In this document: positions 52,020 to 63,722 of the stretch, in pieces
Layout of the letters: the number at the start of each line of letters is the position of its first letter
Position numbering within the stretch: the first letter of the stretch is position 1
Assembly: GCA_019914945.1 (NCBI GenBank)
Contig: CM034105.1
Location: 8,928,001-8,992,000 of the forward strand
DNA length: 64,000 nt
Source: Typha latifolia
Taxonomy: Eukaryota > Streptophyta > Magnoliopsida > Poales > Typhaceae
Reading direction: 5' to 3'
The notes under the pieces: model-generated
What the model saw: only the letters and a program-made list of their open reading frames with translations
Databases searched by the model: none
Told to the model about the DNA's origin: nothing
Program-made: the position numbers and the translations under genes

Positions 52020-52150
52020 TTCGGTCTCTCAAGAGAAAAAACCGCAAATCCAATCAAACCGGATCAAGCTATATCATATAGTTTGTAGATAAAAGAAGTA
52101 CTTACAATTTATAGACTGTCCATCATATAAGTATTTAAGCTCAATCTCTT
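52020..52150. repeat. Dispersed repeat R1, copy 3
   Basis: AAAAAACCGC, then AAAAGAAGTACTTACAATTT, ATAGACTGTCCATCATATAA and AGCTCAATCTCTTA. It is more diverged than copies 1 and 2, in the same orientation. Confidence 0.65.
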
Positions 52151-53269
52151 ATAGATTATTAATTTGGAATTTATTAGTTATTTTAATCAAATTTATGTTT
52201 TGCTTAAATTACACTCACACCCCTTGATTAATAGCCTAATAAAACACTAATGTAAAAAACTTGACACTAACACGTCATAAATAAATGAAAATAATAAAAA
52301 ATGACATTCTATTAGTACGTCGTGAGGTTTTTTGACAGAAACCAGTCATGTTCTTAGCACATGGCCATTTATATTGTATTTCATGACACAAGTGCTCTCA
52401 TTCCTTATTTTAATAAATAATTGACTAAAATGCCCTCTTTTTCCTTCTAATAAACTCTCATCTAAAAGCTTTGATCCCTATCTTCTCTTCCTCTTCCTAT
52501 CTCTCTACCATCTTCCTAGCTCTCTCCCCTCTTTCCTTCTCATCAGAAGCTTAGCTACTCCCCCTTTTCTCTTCTTCTTCGAAAGCTTCATTTCTCTCCG
52601 TTCTTCTTCGAAAGCAAATGAAAAATTAAAAGAAGTTAATACAAAATTGCTAAAGAGGTGAAGAGTTGGAGAAGCATATTACATCCTTTAAAAAAAGGGA
52701 AAGCAGCAAGTGTAGTTGTATTAGTTTATATTGACAATGAATCAGGAATCCATCGAACAAGTATTTACTCTGAACTTATTACTAGCTGACAATGAATGAA
52801 GGGATGATTATAAAATTATTGTGCATTAAGATACACAACTAAACATTTCATTAGTTACAAATATTGTTTCATAAAATTCTAAAATTATGTTGTATTAAGA
52901 TACACAGTTAAACGTTTCATCAATTACAAACATTGTTTCATATCACCGTATCATACCATACAATTAATACATTTGAAACAAACATGAGCACCATATCCAA
53001 AAATTGTTTCACATCACAATCTAAATATTAAATATGTCTACGACATGTTACAATAAATATTAACACAACCAAAACACCGACAAATTTAACATCAACAAAA
53101 GACCAATAGTTTAACATCACCAAAAATAGCAACAAGTTTAATATCATCAAACTACCAACATTTATAACAACACTTTAAGTTTACATTGTCCATAGTGAGT
53201 ACTGATTTGAACAAATCAGTTGTCTATTGATTCTTGAGTTCCTAAGATGTTGCAGTCTCTTCTTTGATC
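52151..53269. other. AT-rich intergenic DNA, nothing recognised
   Basis: It contains a CT-rich part at 52480-52620 with a repeated TTCTTCTTCGAAAGC, but no gene is supported. Confidence 0.55.
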
Positions 53270-54360
53270 TCTTCCTCTTTCGCTTCCTCTTCCTCTTCTA
53301 CTTCCACTTCCTTCAGGTCTTCTAGTTCCTTCAGGTCTTCCAGTTCCTTCAACTTTTCTAGTTTCTTCACCTCTTCCACTTCCTTGCACACTTTTTGCCC
53401 TTTAAAGAAGATTGCTGTTGAAAGACAAATGCTAATAGTTAGAAAATAATTAGTTATGAAAATATTGATCGTTAGGATATAGTTTGGATACCTTCACCTT
53501 GAATTTGCTCATGTCTCTAGATGTTTCTATTGATCATGCTAATCTGGAACTTGCAGCTATTTTAAAACTTCCAACTGATCCTATTGTTCTGCAAAACTTA
53601 ACATTGTTACTATATTATTTACAATATCTACACCTTGAGGAAATATGTCTCCTTACAAGAGAATGATTTCTAGGTTCATCTTCAACTTTTCTTCTTTTTT
53701 TCTTAGGTCTACTAGGAGCTTTTCTACAATGTGGAGGCATGATAGAATCAAAAGATGTATGAACCCATTCTGACTTATCACATATAAGATAAATCATATA
53801 GTTGTAAGTGTTGACAAAAGTGTTAGTATAAAAATATTCAGCAACAAAATCTTTTGGTTGTTTTTGGTCAACAAATATCACAATAGCTACATGACAAATA
53901 TATGAGAAAATTACAATATTATGTTTTGAATTGTAGGTCAACAATATAAGATCTGAATGTGGTTTGACTTCAAAAATTGAACTTGCTGCATATATAGTCT
54001 CACACTCTCTAGCCTCTATTTTCTCTTTTCTAGCTTTCTTTGAATCTTAGGACAAACTTTATATTTGAAACTAGCACTAAGTTGCATTCTTTCATTGTAC
54101 CTAATTGTCAACTATCTTCTTATTTACTCTACTATTGTAATGATTGATTTATCCCTACAATCCTTTTAGTATATATTAAATGCTTCACTCATGTTGTTTA
54201 CAATCCTATCACACTTAGTTATAGGATTTTGTCTACTCCTAGCCTAACAAACATGATTCTCTTTCATCAACCAAGTATAAGCTTCTGCATTTAGCTCCTT
54301 AAATGCATCTATTTCTCGCAAATATATTCTTGACACTTGTCCAATTTTTTATTTATAACT
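53270..54360 (-). pseudogene. MuDR-type (MULE) transposase, C-terminal half, dead
   Basis: Minus-strand translation from 54330 down gives FKELNAEAYTWLMKENHVC, then TKCDRIVNNMSEAFNIY and KSIITIVE (54240-54110), then PKIQRKLEKRK (54050). These are the conserved post-catalytic motifs of plant MULE transposases (WLM.ENP; KCD...NN.SE.FN; RDKPI). An open frame at 53944-53615 continues with the SWIM-finger side: FVAEYFYTNTFVNTYNYMIY, KSEWVHTSF, PPHCRKAPSRPKKKRRKVED, typical of the end of these proteins (Y....YxxAYxxxI.P, then the RPKKxRRK basic stretch). A repeat-rich acidic or Gly/Arg tail lies at 53400-53270. Internal stops (for example 54238, 54160 and 54115) make it a pseudogene. The DDE catalytic part and the TIRs were not found; the Harbinger element to the right may have cut it off. 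Confidence 0.8.
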
Positions 54361-54709
54361 TTCTTTATAGTGATCTAATAAATATGATATTTTAGGTGTG
54401 AAAGTAAACTTGATATTCGATAAATTTTCTATACAAATATATTTGAAATTAGATGTTACCTATGTGCAACTAGGCCTACAAGATATTATTCATAGTATTT
54501 TTTAGATTGACATTTTCTCGATATAATTTACTCTTTTAGCCTTAACTTTTAAGAAAAATGCCCTTTTGATATAATTCTTGTCAGGTTGGAAAGACAACTC
54601 AAAGATCTTCAAATTTTTTTCTAGTCACAAATTCTAATTCAACCGTTTTGGCTGTCAACAAAGTGCTACAAAACATAGAAAAAATTTGCCTAAAATCTAC
54701 ATACATTAA
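54361..54709. other. AT-rich DNA between the MULE relic and the Harbinger element
   Basis: Possibly more MULE sequence on the minus strand, too decayed to support. Confidence 0.4.
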
Positions 54710-55099
54710 GGGGTTGTTTGGTTGGGTGTTTTTCTAGATGCTACATTAATAGATTCAGTGTCTAACTCTAAACTCATTATTTGGTTTGGTGCACTAAATC
54801 TAAACAAATGTATTTTGAAAAACTAGTTAAGACTCAGATGCAGTCTTTCGACATCCGAAAGACATCTGGTCTAACATAACCCATCTTTTTTTCATTTCTT
54901 ATTTTCTTCTCCAACCCTAACTCATTTCTCATCTCATTTTCTATTCTCCTCTTTGACTCCTCTATTATCGGTGCATCGTCCAAAGGTTTCTTTGTCGCCA
55001 CATCGTCGAAGTGTTTTTCTCCCCCTTGCTTAGAATCCTTGCATTTTAGCTCCCCCATTGTCGTAAAGCAACAGAGGAGCAACAAAACAAATTGTAGCT

Positions 55100-56380
55100 T
55101 TTCTTTCCTGCCCCACTTCGCAGCCTTTATTAAGACCTTAAATTCTGCTTAAAATTTTGGCTAAGAAGGATCATAGCTAAGACCATATATTGAACCCATA
55201 ATGGATCTTTGCCTTACCAAGAAGGAAAAATTAATGATGAAGATTGAAGGATCATTGCCAAGACTGTATATTACACCCTCAATAGACTATTTGTTTGCTT
55301 ATTACGCAGAAGGAAAATTGGACAAAAGACTGAGAGTTAATGGCGAGGATGGCTTTGAAGAGGATAGATGATAACTTTCCTCTTTGCTATAGCTAGATGT
55401 TTGTTAGAATGGAAGAACAAGGCTGCCATAGCTAGAGCCATAGTTTAGATCTGTAGAAAGGACTTGTCCAACCAAGTCACTTCACACCTAGTCCATTTAA
55501 AATTGAAACAAGAGAGAGAGAGAGAGAGTATTAAAATACACTTGATATTGATGTTACATTACATAGCTATGTAGGATAATATAATAAATTATGTAGGAAT
55601 AGAAGTGGAGAACTGGTCCTATTGATTGAAGGGAGACATATTAAATTTATTATTACTAGTTGATCAATAGTCTTCGATAACTTATTTTCTATTTCATCTA
55701 AAATTCTTTTAGATGATAACATAGATGAGCAAAACATAAATCTTATAGACATTTGCAATTTTATATGCATTAGAAGTTTTGCAGAGTAATTTTACTTGAG
55801 GTTTCATATGTTTCAGAATAAATTAACAACGAAGATAAAAAAACTTCCTTCTTTTGTGTATCTATAGCATTTCCAGTTTCTCAATTTTTATTTCTCCATA
55901 TAAAATTTGCTTATCTAAGGACATGGCATACTTTTCTATCAGCTAGTGTTGATATAAATGGTGAAGATACTTCCTCAGTGCTGACTTCTTATTTACTTGA
56001 TTTGAGTTATCTATCGAAAATAGATTAGCGCCAACTTTTGTAATACCTTTGAAACTATTGTAATACATCATGCATGTTTCATAGATTGATGGATTTATTA
56101 GCTTGTATAGTGAACTTCACATTATGCATACTTTTATCGTCTCTGGCATAACTCTTTGCATAGAGTTAAAAAGAATTTCTTGGAGTAGATAGATATTGAA
56201 ATATAAGATGCTATTGAGCAGATGCAAGCTACAACATTTAGTGTGATGACTATTGAATTTGTTTTTTTTTTGTGGTTTAAAAAAAGGCTTCGATTGAATA
56301 AGAAACCTATTATATATTGATAAGTAGAGAGAGAAAATTGTATCAATAGACTATTAGATAGTACATATGAGGTAAGCATA
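55100..56380. other. Harbinger 5' region, non-coding or intronic
   Basis: No clear exon of the transposase. It holds a short (GA)n at 55511-55527. A minus-strand frame at 54834-55085 looks like chance. Confidence 0.4.
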
Positions 56381-57374
56381 TATATGATTCGATTAAAGAG
56401 GTCTACCTTCTTTAACTTGTGCACAATTTTAAGAAGGATCTATGTCTCTTGAGAGATTCCAACAATATCTTGATTGAGGAGCGGGTGTTTATGTTCCTAC
56501 ATATTATTGGGCATAATGTTCATAATAGGGTTATTAGATACAATTTTATTTGATCTGGTGAAACTGTAAGCAATTTTAGTTGCCATTGGTGAGCTTTGTC
56601 AGGATTATGTGACACCTCCACTTCTCACAGTTCAGTCATATATTGCCGATCGACCAAAATATATGTCATTGTTTAATGTATATCAAATATTTGAGTACAC
56701 ATTTATATAGATATAATACTAATGGACCATTTAATCATGATGCCATGTATGTACCAGGATTGCATAGGAGCAATAGATGAAACACATATACATGTATTTG
56801 CACCTACGAGCATGGTTGAACAATTTTGAGGAAGAAAGGGTTTCCCAACATAATATATTCTTGCGGCAGTAGACTTTAGTTTAAATTTCACTTATGTTCT
56901 TGCCGAGTGGGAAGGATCAGCTCATGATGCATTAGGCAGGCCAAATGGCTTGAAAGTATCTTGAGGTACTTTTCGAGCAAAGCAACTTACCATTTATATT
57001 ATATGTTATATATAATTAATTTATATTTTTATTCTAATATAAGAAAATATTACTTGTGTGATGTTGGCTACGCCAACTAAATATGGATTCCTTGCTCCAT
57101 ACCTTGGTATACGATATCATCTAAAAGACTGGGGTTCTCGAACACCTTCCAATCCTAGAGAACTATTTAATTTTTGCATTCATCTGCCTGCACATCAATT
57201 GAGTGTGCATTCAGGTCTTTGAAGAATCGTTTCAAGATTTTGACATCTAGACCATTTTACCCATTTCGAGATCAAGTTGATACTGTATTAGCATATTGTA
57301 TTCTTCATAATTTCATAATGATGGATGGTGTTGACTATTTAATTTCTAATGAAGAACAATGGGTTCCTATATAA
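56381..57374 (+). pseudogene. PIF/Harbinger DDE transposase (broken)
   Basis: The N-terminal helix-turn-helix-like part reads VFMFLHIIGHNVHNRV (56488), as in the family's VxxFLxxxGHNxRxR. The catalytic part has CIGAIDETHIHVFAP (56761, first D), KGFPT..ILAAVDFSLNFTYV LAEWEGSAHDALGRPNGLK in pieces (56838-56955), YYLCDVGYAN (57048, second D) and SIECAFRSLKNRFKIL (57195, the E), then DTVLAYCILHNFIMMDG. All three acidic residues are thus still encoded, but TGA at 56827, TAA at 56847, a stop near 56951 and a frameshift near 57085 break the frame. An intron, or an AT-rich insertion, separates 56955 and 57045. In a live element the protein cuts and joins the transposon ends in the nucleus together with the Myb-like partner. 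Confidence 0.88.
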
Positions 57375-57715
57375 AATGGCTCAAGAGATGTGGTGAATAG
57401 AGCAAATAGAAGAGATACAAATATATAGATTGTATTTTTGAACATCTTTGATTTATTTTGAACTAAGTTGTTTGTACTTTTTTATTTCTATCATGTGATT
57501 GTTTGCGTTTTTATGATTTGGAACAATTGTAATATTTTTTTTTTCTTTCATGTGAATTTTTAATTTACAATTCTCATGTTTATGTTGTTTATTAGTCTTT
57601 TTTTTATCACATCTATCTGTGAGTAAACTTTGTTCTTATTAATCTCTTACGGTTATCCTTCTAAGTTTAGCTAGCCCATTTCTCCACTAATGTAGATTCA
57701 ATTGTGATTATTTAT

Positions 57716-57806
57716 TTCTTTCTTTCTTTCTTTGTGTAAATGATTATTTATTTGTTTCTTTCTTTGTGTAAATGATTATTTATTTGTTTCTTTCTTTGTG
57801 TAAATG
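57716..57806. repeat. Three ~32-bp tandem repeats
   Basis: Units of TTTCTTTCTTTGTGTAAATG followed by ATTATTTATTTG, three in a row, between the transposase and the Myb-like gene and ending about 20 bases before the first ATG. They may sit in the promoter or leader of the second gene. Confidence 0.88.
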
Positions 57807-57877
57807 TGATTTATCCACTAATGTAAATGATTGGCATCTTGCAATCCTTTAATTTTTTATTTATCATGAATTTTGAT

Positions 57878-58801
57878 ATGCCGACAAGTGATGGTTCTAA
57901 GAAAGTCTCACACAATCTTCATTGGACTTCTAGTATGAATCATTTTTTTCTTGACTTCATGGCTAGTCAAGCTAAAGATCGCCTGAAACATAAGATTGGA
58001 TTTAAAACTACTGCAATTATAGCTACAGCAAGAGAAATACACCAGAAATTTGATAAGCCTATGACAGAAAGCAACATTCGATACCATTTAAGGCATTTGG
58101 AGAATATGTGGAAACGTATCAAGAAACTTAAGGAGTTAAGTAGTGTAGGATGGGATGAGAAGGAGAAAAAAAAATAGTAATGGAAAAAGAGGAGTATGAA
58201 ACATATATACAGGTATTTATATAAATTATCAGCTTTAAAATTTACTTATTTCTTCGTGATGCTTATGTTTATGTAATATCTTAATGTGCAGGCAAATAGT
58301 AAAGATGAGCCTTTTATCAACAAGCCTATTGAAGATTATGATTTGTTAGCTATTGTTTGTGACAATAATTATGCCACTGGCTATTTTGTTAAGCAACTAA
58401 CAGATCCACATGGTGGAGGATTAAGGTGCAATAGTATTCCAATTAATGACGAACCTACTAGATGTCGTTCAAGGCCTAGTGAAGATTATGATGAAGATCA
58501 TCTAACATGGAAAATGAACCAATACAATCCAACTCCTTCGGAAAGGGCAAGAATTGCAAAAGTTGCTATGGCTCTTGATAGCTCAAAATCAAAGCATTTT
58601 GTTGATGAACTCTACACTGAAGTAATGAAGCTAGAACAAAAATGATATAACCATGAAGATTTGGCATCTGTCTATGACTATTTACTTGAAAAGGATACAC
58701 AAGCTAGAGGTTTTATAGCCAAGTCAGTGAAACATAAGAAGTTATGGCTCGATAAGTATCTTTTACATATTAAGGGTACTAAAGCTGATCGCTTTAACTA
58801 A
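57878..58801 (+). pseudogene. Harbinger ORF1: Myb/SANT-like DNA-binding protein (two lesions)
   Basis: The start is set at ATG 57878 (MPTSDG); ATG 57827 would add 17 residues. Exon 1 (57878-58212) has a Myb/SANT-like domain: HNLHWTSSMNHFFLDFMASQ, IIATAREIHQKFDKPMTESN, IRYHLRHLENMWKRIKKL, then SSVGWDE. A 79-bp intron (58213-58291; CAG/GTATTT...TGTGCAG/GCA) is inferred because the frame then continues with KDEPFINKPIEDYDLLAIVC, typical of the family's second half, to TAA 58799-58801. Two lesions: a run of nine A at 58166-58174 puts the frame on TAG (58175), and TGA at 58643-58645 stands where the frame otherwise stays open for 52 more codons (HEDLASVYDYLLEKDTQARG). In PIF/Harbinger elements this protein imports transposase into the nucleus and binds the TIRs. 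It is far better kept than the transposase next to it. Confidence 0.85.
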
Positions 58802-58995
58802 AATAGACTTTTGAGTTATTTTCAAGTGTTAGACTTTGTTCTTCAGACTATACAATTTTATTTTAATACTTATCATACTATATTAGTATGTAATGTACTT
58901 TATTCAGCACAAGGCATGAGTTGTAAGAATCTTTTTTTGTTCAACTATGTCGAGATTTTCTTCTTTTTTTTATTAGGACATTGCTTATTTTAAGA

Positions 58996-59124
58996 TAGTT
59001 TTATTTGAATTCAGCGTTTTGCTATGTTCGTAATGACATAGTTTTATTTGAATTTCAATGTTTTGCTATGTTCGTAATGACATTTTTATTTGAATTTCAG
59101 TGTTTTGCTATGTTTGTAATGACT
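58996..59124. repeat. Three ~43-bp tandem repeats in the Harbinger 3' part
   Basis: Units of TTTTATTTGAATTTCARTG plus TTTTGCTATGTTCGTAATGA, spaced 43-44 bases. Non-coding, 0.2 kb after ORF1. Confidence 0.85.
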
Positions 59125-59394
59125 TACACTAGTAGAGTTTTAAATCTCCAAAAGAATTCATAGCTATTTTATTTTTATAATATTAAAATAGTATTATGAA
59201 ATACAACCAACCAAACACTTATTTACCAAATACATTATTATAAAATACAATAAACCAAACATGTGTTTAACAAATGCAGTATTATAAAATACGATCAACC
59301 AAATAATCCATTTGTTTCTCTAAATGTAACATCTAGACAAACATGTATTTCTTAATACATATGCATTTCTAAATACAAGAAATCAAACAGCCAT

Positions 59395-59779
59395 GGTCTT
59401 TATTGTTTCAAATTATTTCAAATACGGAAGAACATTCTCAAGCCTATAAAAGAAGGTCACTACCTTATGTTGAAGCAAAAGTTTGAAAAATAAATCAAAG
59501 GATACAAAAGGGTGGAATCTAGTTCAGCCCATATTGGAGAAGAAGAGAACTTCTCACTTGACAAATTTTTCTTTTTATCTTTTTTTAGTGAGATTATTTA
59601 TAAATTAAACTTTTTGGGAGTTGTTAAACACCTTAGGTAGTTTGTGTTTTTGATTTACTTTATGAAGAAGGTGAAAAGCTTTCTGTATTTTATGGATGAG
59701 AGATCACGTAGATCTCTTGGATGGTGGATTTCTCGACTCAAAGCAAATATTATTTTGAGAAAAGGGATTTTGGGGGATA
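59395..59779. other. AT-rich flank, probably U3 of the copia-like LTR
   Basis: Contains CACTACCTTATGTTGAAGC and AGATCACGTAGATCTCTTGG. No gene. It may be the 5' part of the copia-like LTR that is recognisable from 59780. Confidence 0.35.
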
Positions 59780-60125
59780 AATCTCTTGTGTAAAGGTTGC
59801 TAGCACCATGATAAGCTAGTGATGTATGTCTTTAAATTTTTAGCGAATTCTAATAGAATAAACCTTGAGGAGTGGACGTAAGCATTGGCAAAACCACTAT
59901 ATATTCTAGTGTCATATTCTCTCTCATTTCTTTATTTATTTTATTTAAATTTTAATAGCATAATCATACACATAAGTATAAAGTTATTTATTTGCATTCT
60001 CTTAATTTACATGAAGCTTTGTATTTCAAATTATTATTACAGTTTGTGTTTATACTTATATATTTGATTTTTATCTTGACATTTAGTTTATAAACCTAAT
60101 TCACCCTCCTCTTAGGTTGCTTTGA
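59780..60125 (+). mobile_element. Copia-like LTR, uninterrupted copy
   Basis: The same LTR as 2085-2292 plus 5347-5535, here without an insertion: GCTAGCACCATGATAAGCTA, CATAATCATACACATAAGTA, TTTGCATTCTCTTAATTTAC and the terminal AATTCACCCTCCTCTTAGG. It serves as the empty-site reference for the G1 insertion. Confidence 0.65.
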
Positions 60126-60580
60126 GGATTTTATGTAGATTTTCATGTTCTTATATTTTTACCCCTGCATTGATTTTCATGTGATTTATGTAGGGTGTGA
60201 TTTGTAAAATTTTCTATAATTAAATACACACAATTTATGAAACTTTGTGCACATCTTTTATATAAGCAGTATACATTTTCTCATAAAAAGGTGTGTATTA
60301 ATATAATAGTTGAATGCATTTAGATTCAAAAGTCTAATCTTAATTTTGACATTTTGTCATTAGTGCTAAGACATTCTGTTTTAAGTAAGTAATGATGCAT
60401 ATTATTCTATTTCAGGTATGATATCTTGAAACAAAGTTTAGAGAAAACAAGAGATGTTGAATTATTCTTGCAAATGGGAAATAAAGTTTAGAGGTAACAA
60501 GAGATATTGAATTATTTTTTACAAATGTGTATGTCCTTGTAGATGAGGAAATAGATAATTATGGAGAAGTAGAAAATATT
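60126..60580. other. AT-rich DNA, perhaps copia internal sequence
   Basis: No frame supported. A 30-base segment AAGTTTAGAGAAAACAAGAG is nearly repeated at 60484 (AAGTTTAGAGGTAACAAGAG). It ends at the start of G5. Confidence 0.4.
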
Positions 60581-60950
60581 TATAACAACCAACTCTAAAC
60601 ACGTGTATGGCATGAGCCCACATGGCACGTGCAAGGCACTTGGCAACTTGGTTAGTTGTCGACAATCAAATAAACTTGTATTAATACCATAATTTATCCA
60701 GAATATCTAAACCAAGAATAACTCATGTTTGAATATCAACAACATACTAATAATCCTAATAGGGCCCCACACAGGCTACAACATATCATCAAGAGGATCC
60801 CACTATTATACACAACAATAATTTATACATAATACAACAAGTACATAGTCACATGTTTATATTAACAACAAGGATAAAAATATCACTCTGAAAGTCATTT
60901 GATACATCATATAACATGACTCATCTAACGTACAACACTAACCATACTTT

Positions 60951-61483
60951 ACTCTAATATGACTGGAATTAGACTTAGATATCTCGAGCTAAATGTCTTT
61001 TGTTTTTTTAAGGAATAATTTTTTTTTCTAACTGTCACGTTCAAACACAGGGAAGTCATGTTCGAACACCTGCACACATTCATAAATAAAGAGAATGTGT
61101 TTAGCACGTTTGAATGGCCTCATTCGAATGCCTGCATAAGTTTGCAAAGACAGATAACGTATATAGAGCATTCAAATATGATTGACAAAACTGCACTATT
61201 TCTAGGGCTGTCTTTGACTGTTTTGCTTATTAGGTTAGCCTCTAAATATGTGGAAGGTAACATTATGATCACTATTAAATGAATTGAGTTTTTTTCCTAA
61301 ATCTTTTTCTCTCCTTCACTCTTGTTCTCTCCTACCATGGCTACGCTGCCTCTAACCTTCACAACTGGCTTATCCCCCTAGACCCTTAGCGAAGGCCCTC
61401 TTCTTTCTCATCTTTAACTCTCCCTTACATCCAAATATTCCCTATTGAAACCAAGATCACATCATACTCTTCCATCATTGGCT
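60951..61483 (+). mobile_element. Gypsy-type LTR fragment inserted in G5
   Basis: G5 sequence breaks after ACCATACTTT and resumes at AGACCTCTAAGGGAG, which are close together in G1 (2690). The insert has TTCGAA units (CATGTTCGAACACCTGCACA, 61058-61150), a TATA region (TTAGCCTCTAAATATGTGGA at 61234) and a CT-rich leader, like families B and E. No internal domain and no clear target duplication were found. Confidence 0.7.
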
Positions 61484-62010
61484 AGACCTCTAAGGGAGTA
61501 TCCTACTCTACTTGTTCACCTAGGTTTTTGGAGAGGAGAAATAATGAGAGTTATGAGCTAAAAGCTCACTAAATAGACATTACCCCGAATTAGTGACGCC
61601 AAACAGAAAGTAAATCATGTACTGAATAATATGAATCAGAAATAAGCATGATGTCATGTATGAGCATGTATATATATGTATCATCGATAACATATATATA
61701 AATATAATCAATATTATCTCATGAATGAGCATATTATATCCTCAACCAAAAATATATCTCATGTTAAAATTATAATATAACATCGCCTGATATAACAATA
61801 GATGATGTATAACAATTATAATTCAGTTATAATAGTCACATAAGTAATGATGCATGATGCATGCTAATCATTCCCGTGTTATATACAATCCACATATCTC
61901 TCACAATCACAGTCATCCGTTTTAACTCGAATATCATTCAACCAGGCTCGAGCATGGTACTCGGCCCCAAACTCGATATTATTCTACCATCATGCCACAA
62001 GCTCAAAGCG

Positions 62011-62189
62011 TACCCTGCCATACACTAAGGGTATCTTTAATATAATCATACATTGCCATATGCTAAGGGTACCACTGAATAATCATACCCTGCCATATGT
62101 TAAGGGTATATTAATAATAGTTATACTCTTTCATACGCTAAGAGTTCAACCATCATCCATCACTATACTCTGCCATACACTAAGAGTAT
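62011..62189. repeat. Hairpin minisatellite in G5 (5 units)
   Basis: Five units spaced 37-40 bases, each like TACCCTGCCATACACTAAGG plus GTA, where TACCCT and AGGGTA can pair. Other G copies have fewer units with GC-richer loops (3225; 21900 and 21945; complements near 24310 and 24350). Confidence 0.8.
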
Positions 62190-63287
62190 GTCTAGTACCA
62201 GTTTGGACCATCACTATACTTTGTCACATCACATATACATGTATTTTCATAATTTTTTTATATATAATAGATCATATACATATATCCAGTACTACAACAA
62301 GTCATACATATCAGGAATTTATGTAATAAAGAGGCTAAGTGAAAAATGATGCAATGCAGTCTCCAACTATGTATCTAACACATGCAAATTCAAACTAGTC
62401 TATTATATACATACTCATGCTAGAGATCATCTCGACATAAAGTCATAACATTATAGTCATCTCCAATTATCTCCATATATCACTAGCATACTCATATCCC
62501 AGATCAATTTAATCAAATAAATGATAAAATATGCTCAACTGAAATTATCTCTAAATAAGATCATATAATCATGCTAGAGGCCCAAAAATGCATATATATA
62601 ATTATATAATATATCCTAATTTGAGAAAAGCGTCTAAGGGAGTAGACTACTCACAGAACTACAATTACTAAGCAACCACTCTTTCACGTTTGCTACAACA
62701 ATGATCAGTCCTTGTTCGAAAGGTTCACAGGGTCTTAAGCAAGGGGTTAGTGTCTGAAATTATTTATAACATATAATGTAAATATTTCCTCTAATTAAAA
62801 TTAAACTGACTAAAAGATAATTTCTCGTTGTAATCATATACTATTAATTCTTATATTTATTTTGTTACTTATTAACCATAATTATATTATATAATAATTT
62901 ATTTAAGACATAATCATCTACCTATTATTCTCTTTGATAATTAAGAAAATAAAAATAAATTAATGCAAGTACCTACATATGAGTCTATGTACTTAACTAT
63001 AATAATTATTATACCCAGCTAGGATTAAAATAATAATTATATTGCATGTATTTTGCTAATCATAGTATAATTAGATTTATTTGCTAATCATGGCATAATT
63101 AGATTTAATTCATAGAAATTAATACTTTAAGATTAACTACAATAATTAAATAACTAATGACAAAATTTAAATATTTTTTAAAGAGATCTATTATATATAG
63201 TGTTGAGCTTAACCTAGCATCTTAATGCTTTAGGATGCTGGGCCAAGCTTGGCACCACTACAGCCAAGAATAGTCTGCCCGAGGAGA

Positions 63288-63722
63288 GAAGAGAAGGAGG
63301 AGAAGAAGAAGAAGGAGAAGAAGGAGAGAAAGGAAGAAGGAGAAGAAGAGGGAGAGGAAGGAAGAATGAGAAGAAGAGGAAGAGGAAGGAAGAAGAAAGA
63401 GGGAGGGGGAGCCAGGCCATAGGGGAGGGGAATGATTATTGGTGCCACTTAGCGGCCAACCTCTCGTTGGCGACTCAGTCCTTCGGTGGCCTTGAGAGTC
63501 AACCATGAGAGAGGAAGAGAGCTAAAGAGAGAAGGAAGCAGAGAGATAGGCTCATCGGTGGGTAGAAGGGTCGACGACGGCTCTTCCCAACGGTCGAAGG
63601 TTGCTATGGAGCTAGAAGGAGAGAGAGAGAGAGAGCTAGAGAGGGGAAAAGACCGAGAGAATGAGAGAAAGAGGAAGAGGAAATTAGAGAGAGAGGAAGA
63701 GAGAGAGAGAGAGAGAGAGAGA
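63288..63722. repeat. (GAA)n and (GA)n tracts in G5
   Basis: GAA/GGAGAA-rich 63288-63400 and (GA)n 63618-63722. Open frames over this region on both strands are simple-sequence artefacts. Confidence 0.92.

Larger units (their letters stand above)
54710..59394 (+). mobile_element. PIF/Harbinger DNA transposon (~4.7 kb)
   Basis: The left end GGGGTTGTTTGGTTGGGTG, preceded by TTAA (TTA/TAA is the usual target), matches the complement of the right end (GGCTGTTTGATTTCTTGTAT, near 59393-59370) with mismatches, and matching continues inwards. Subterminal TTTGGTTT motifs occur at both ends (54780; complement at 59205-59330). Inside are, in the family's order, a DDE transposase and a Myb/SANT-like gene on the plus strand. 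Right-side TTA/TAA is not visible, so the exact 3' edge is uncertain. Confidence 0.75.

Noticed and set aside
53264..53449. Plus-strand Ser/Phe-rich frame of 61 codons
   Set aside because: It is antisense to the repeat-rich tail of the MULE relic.
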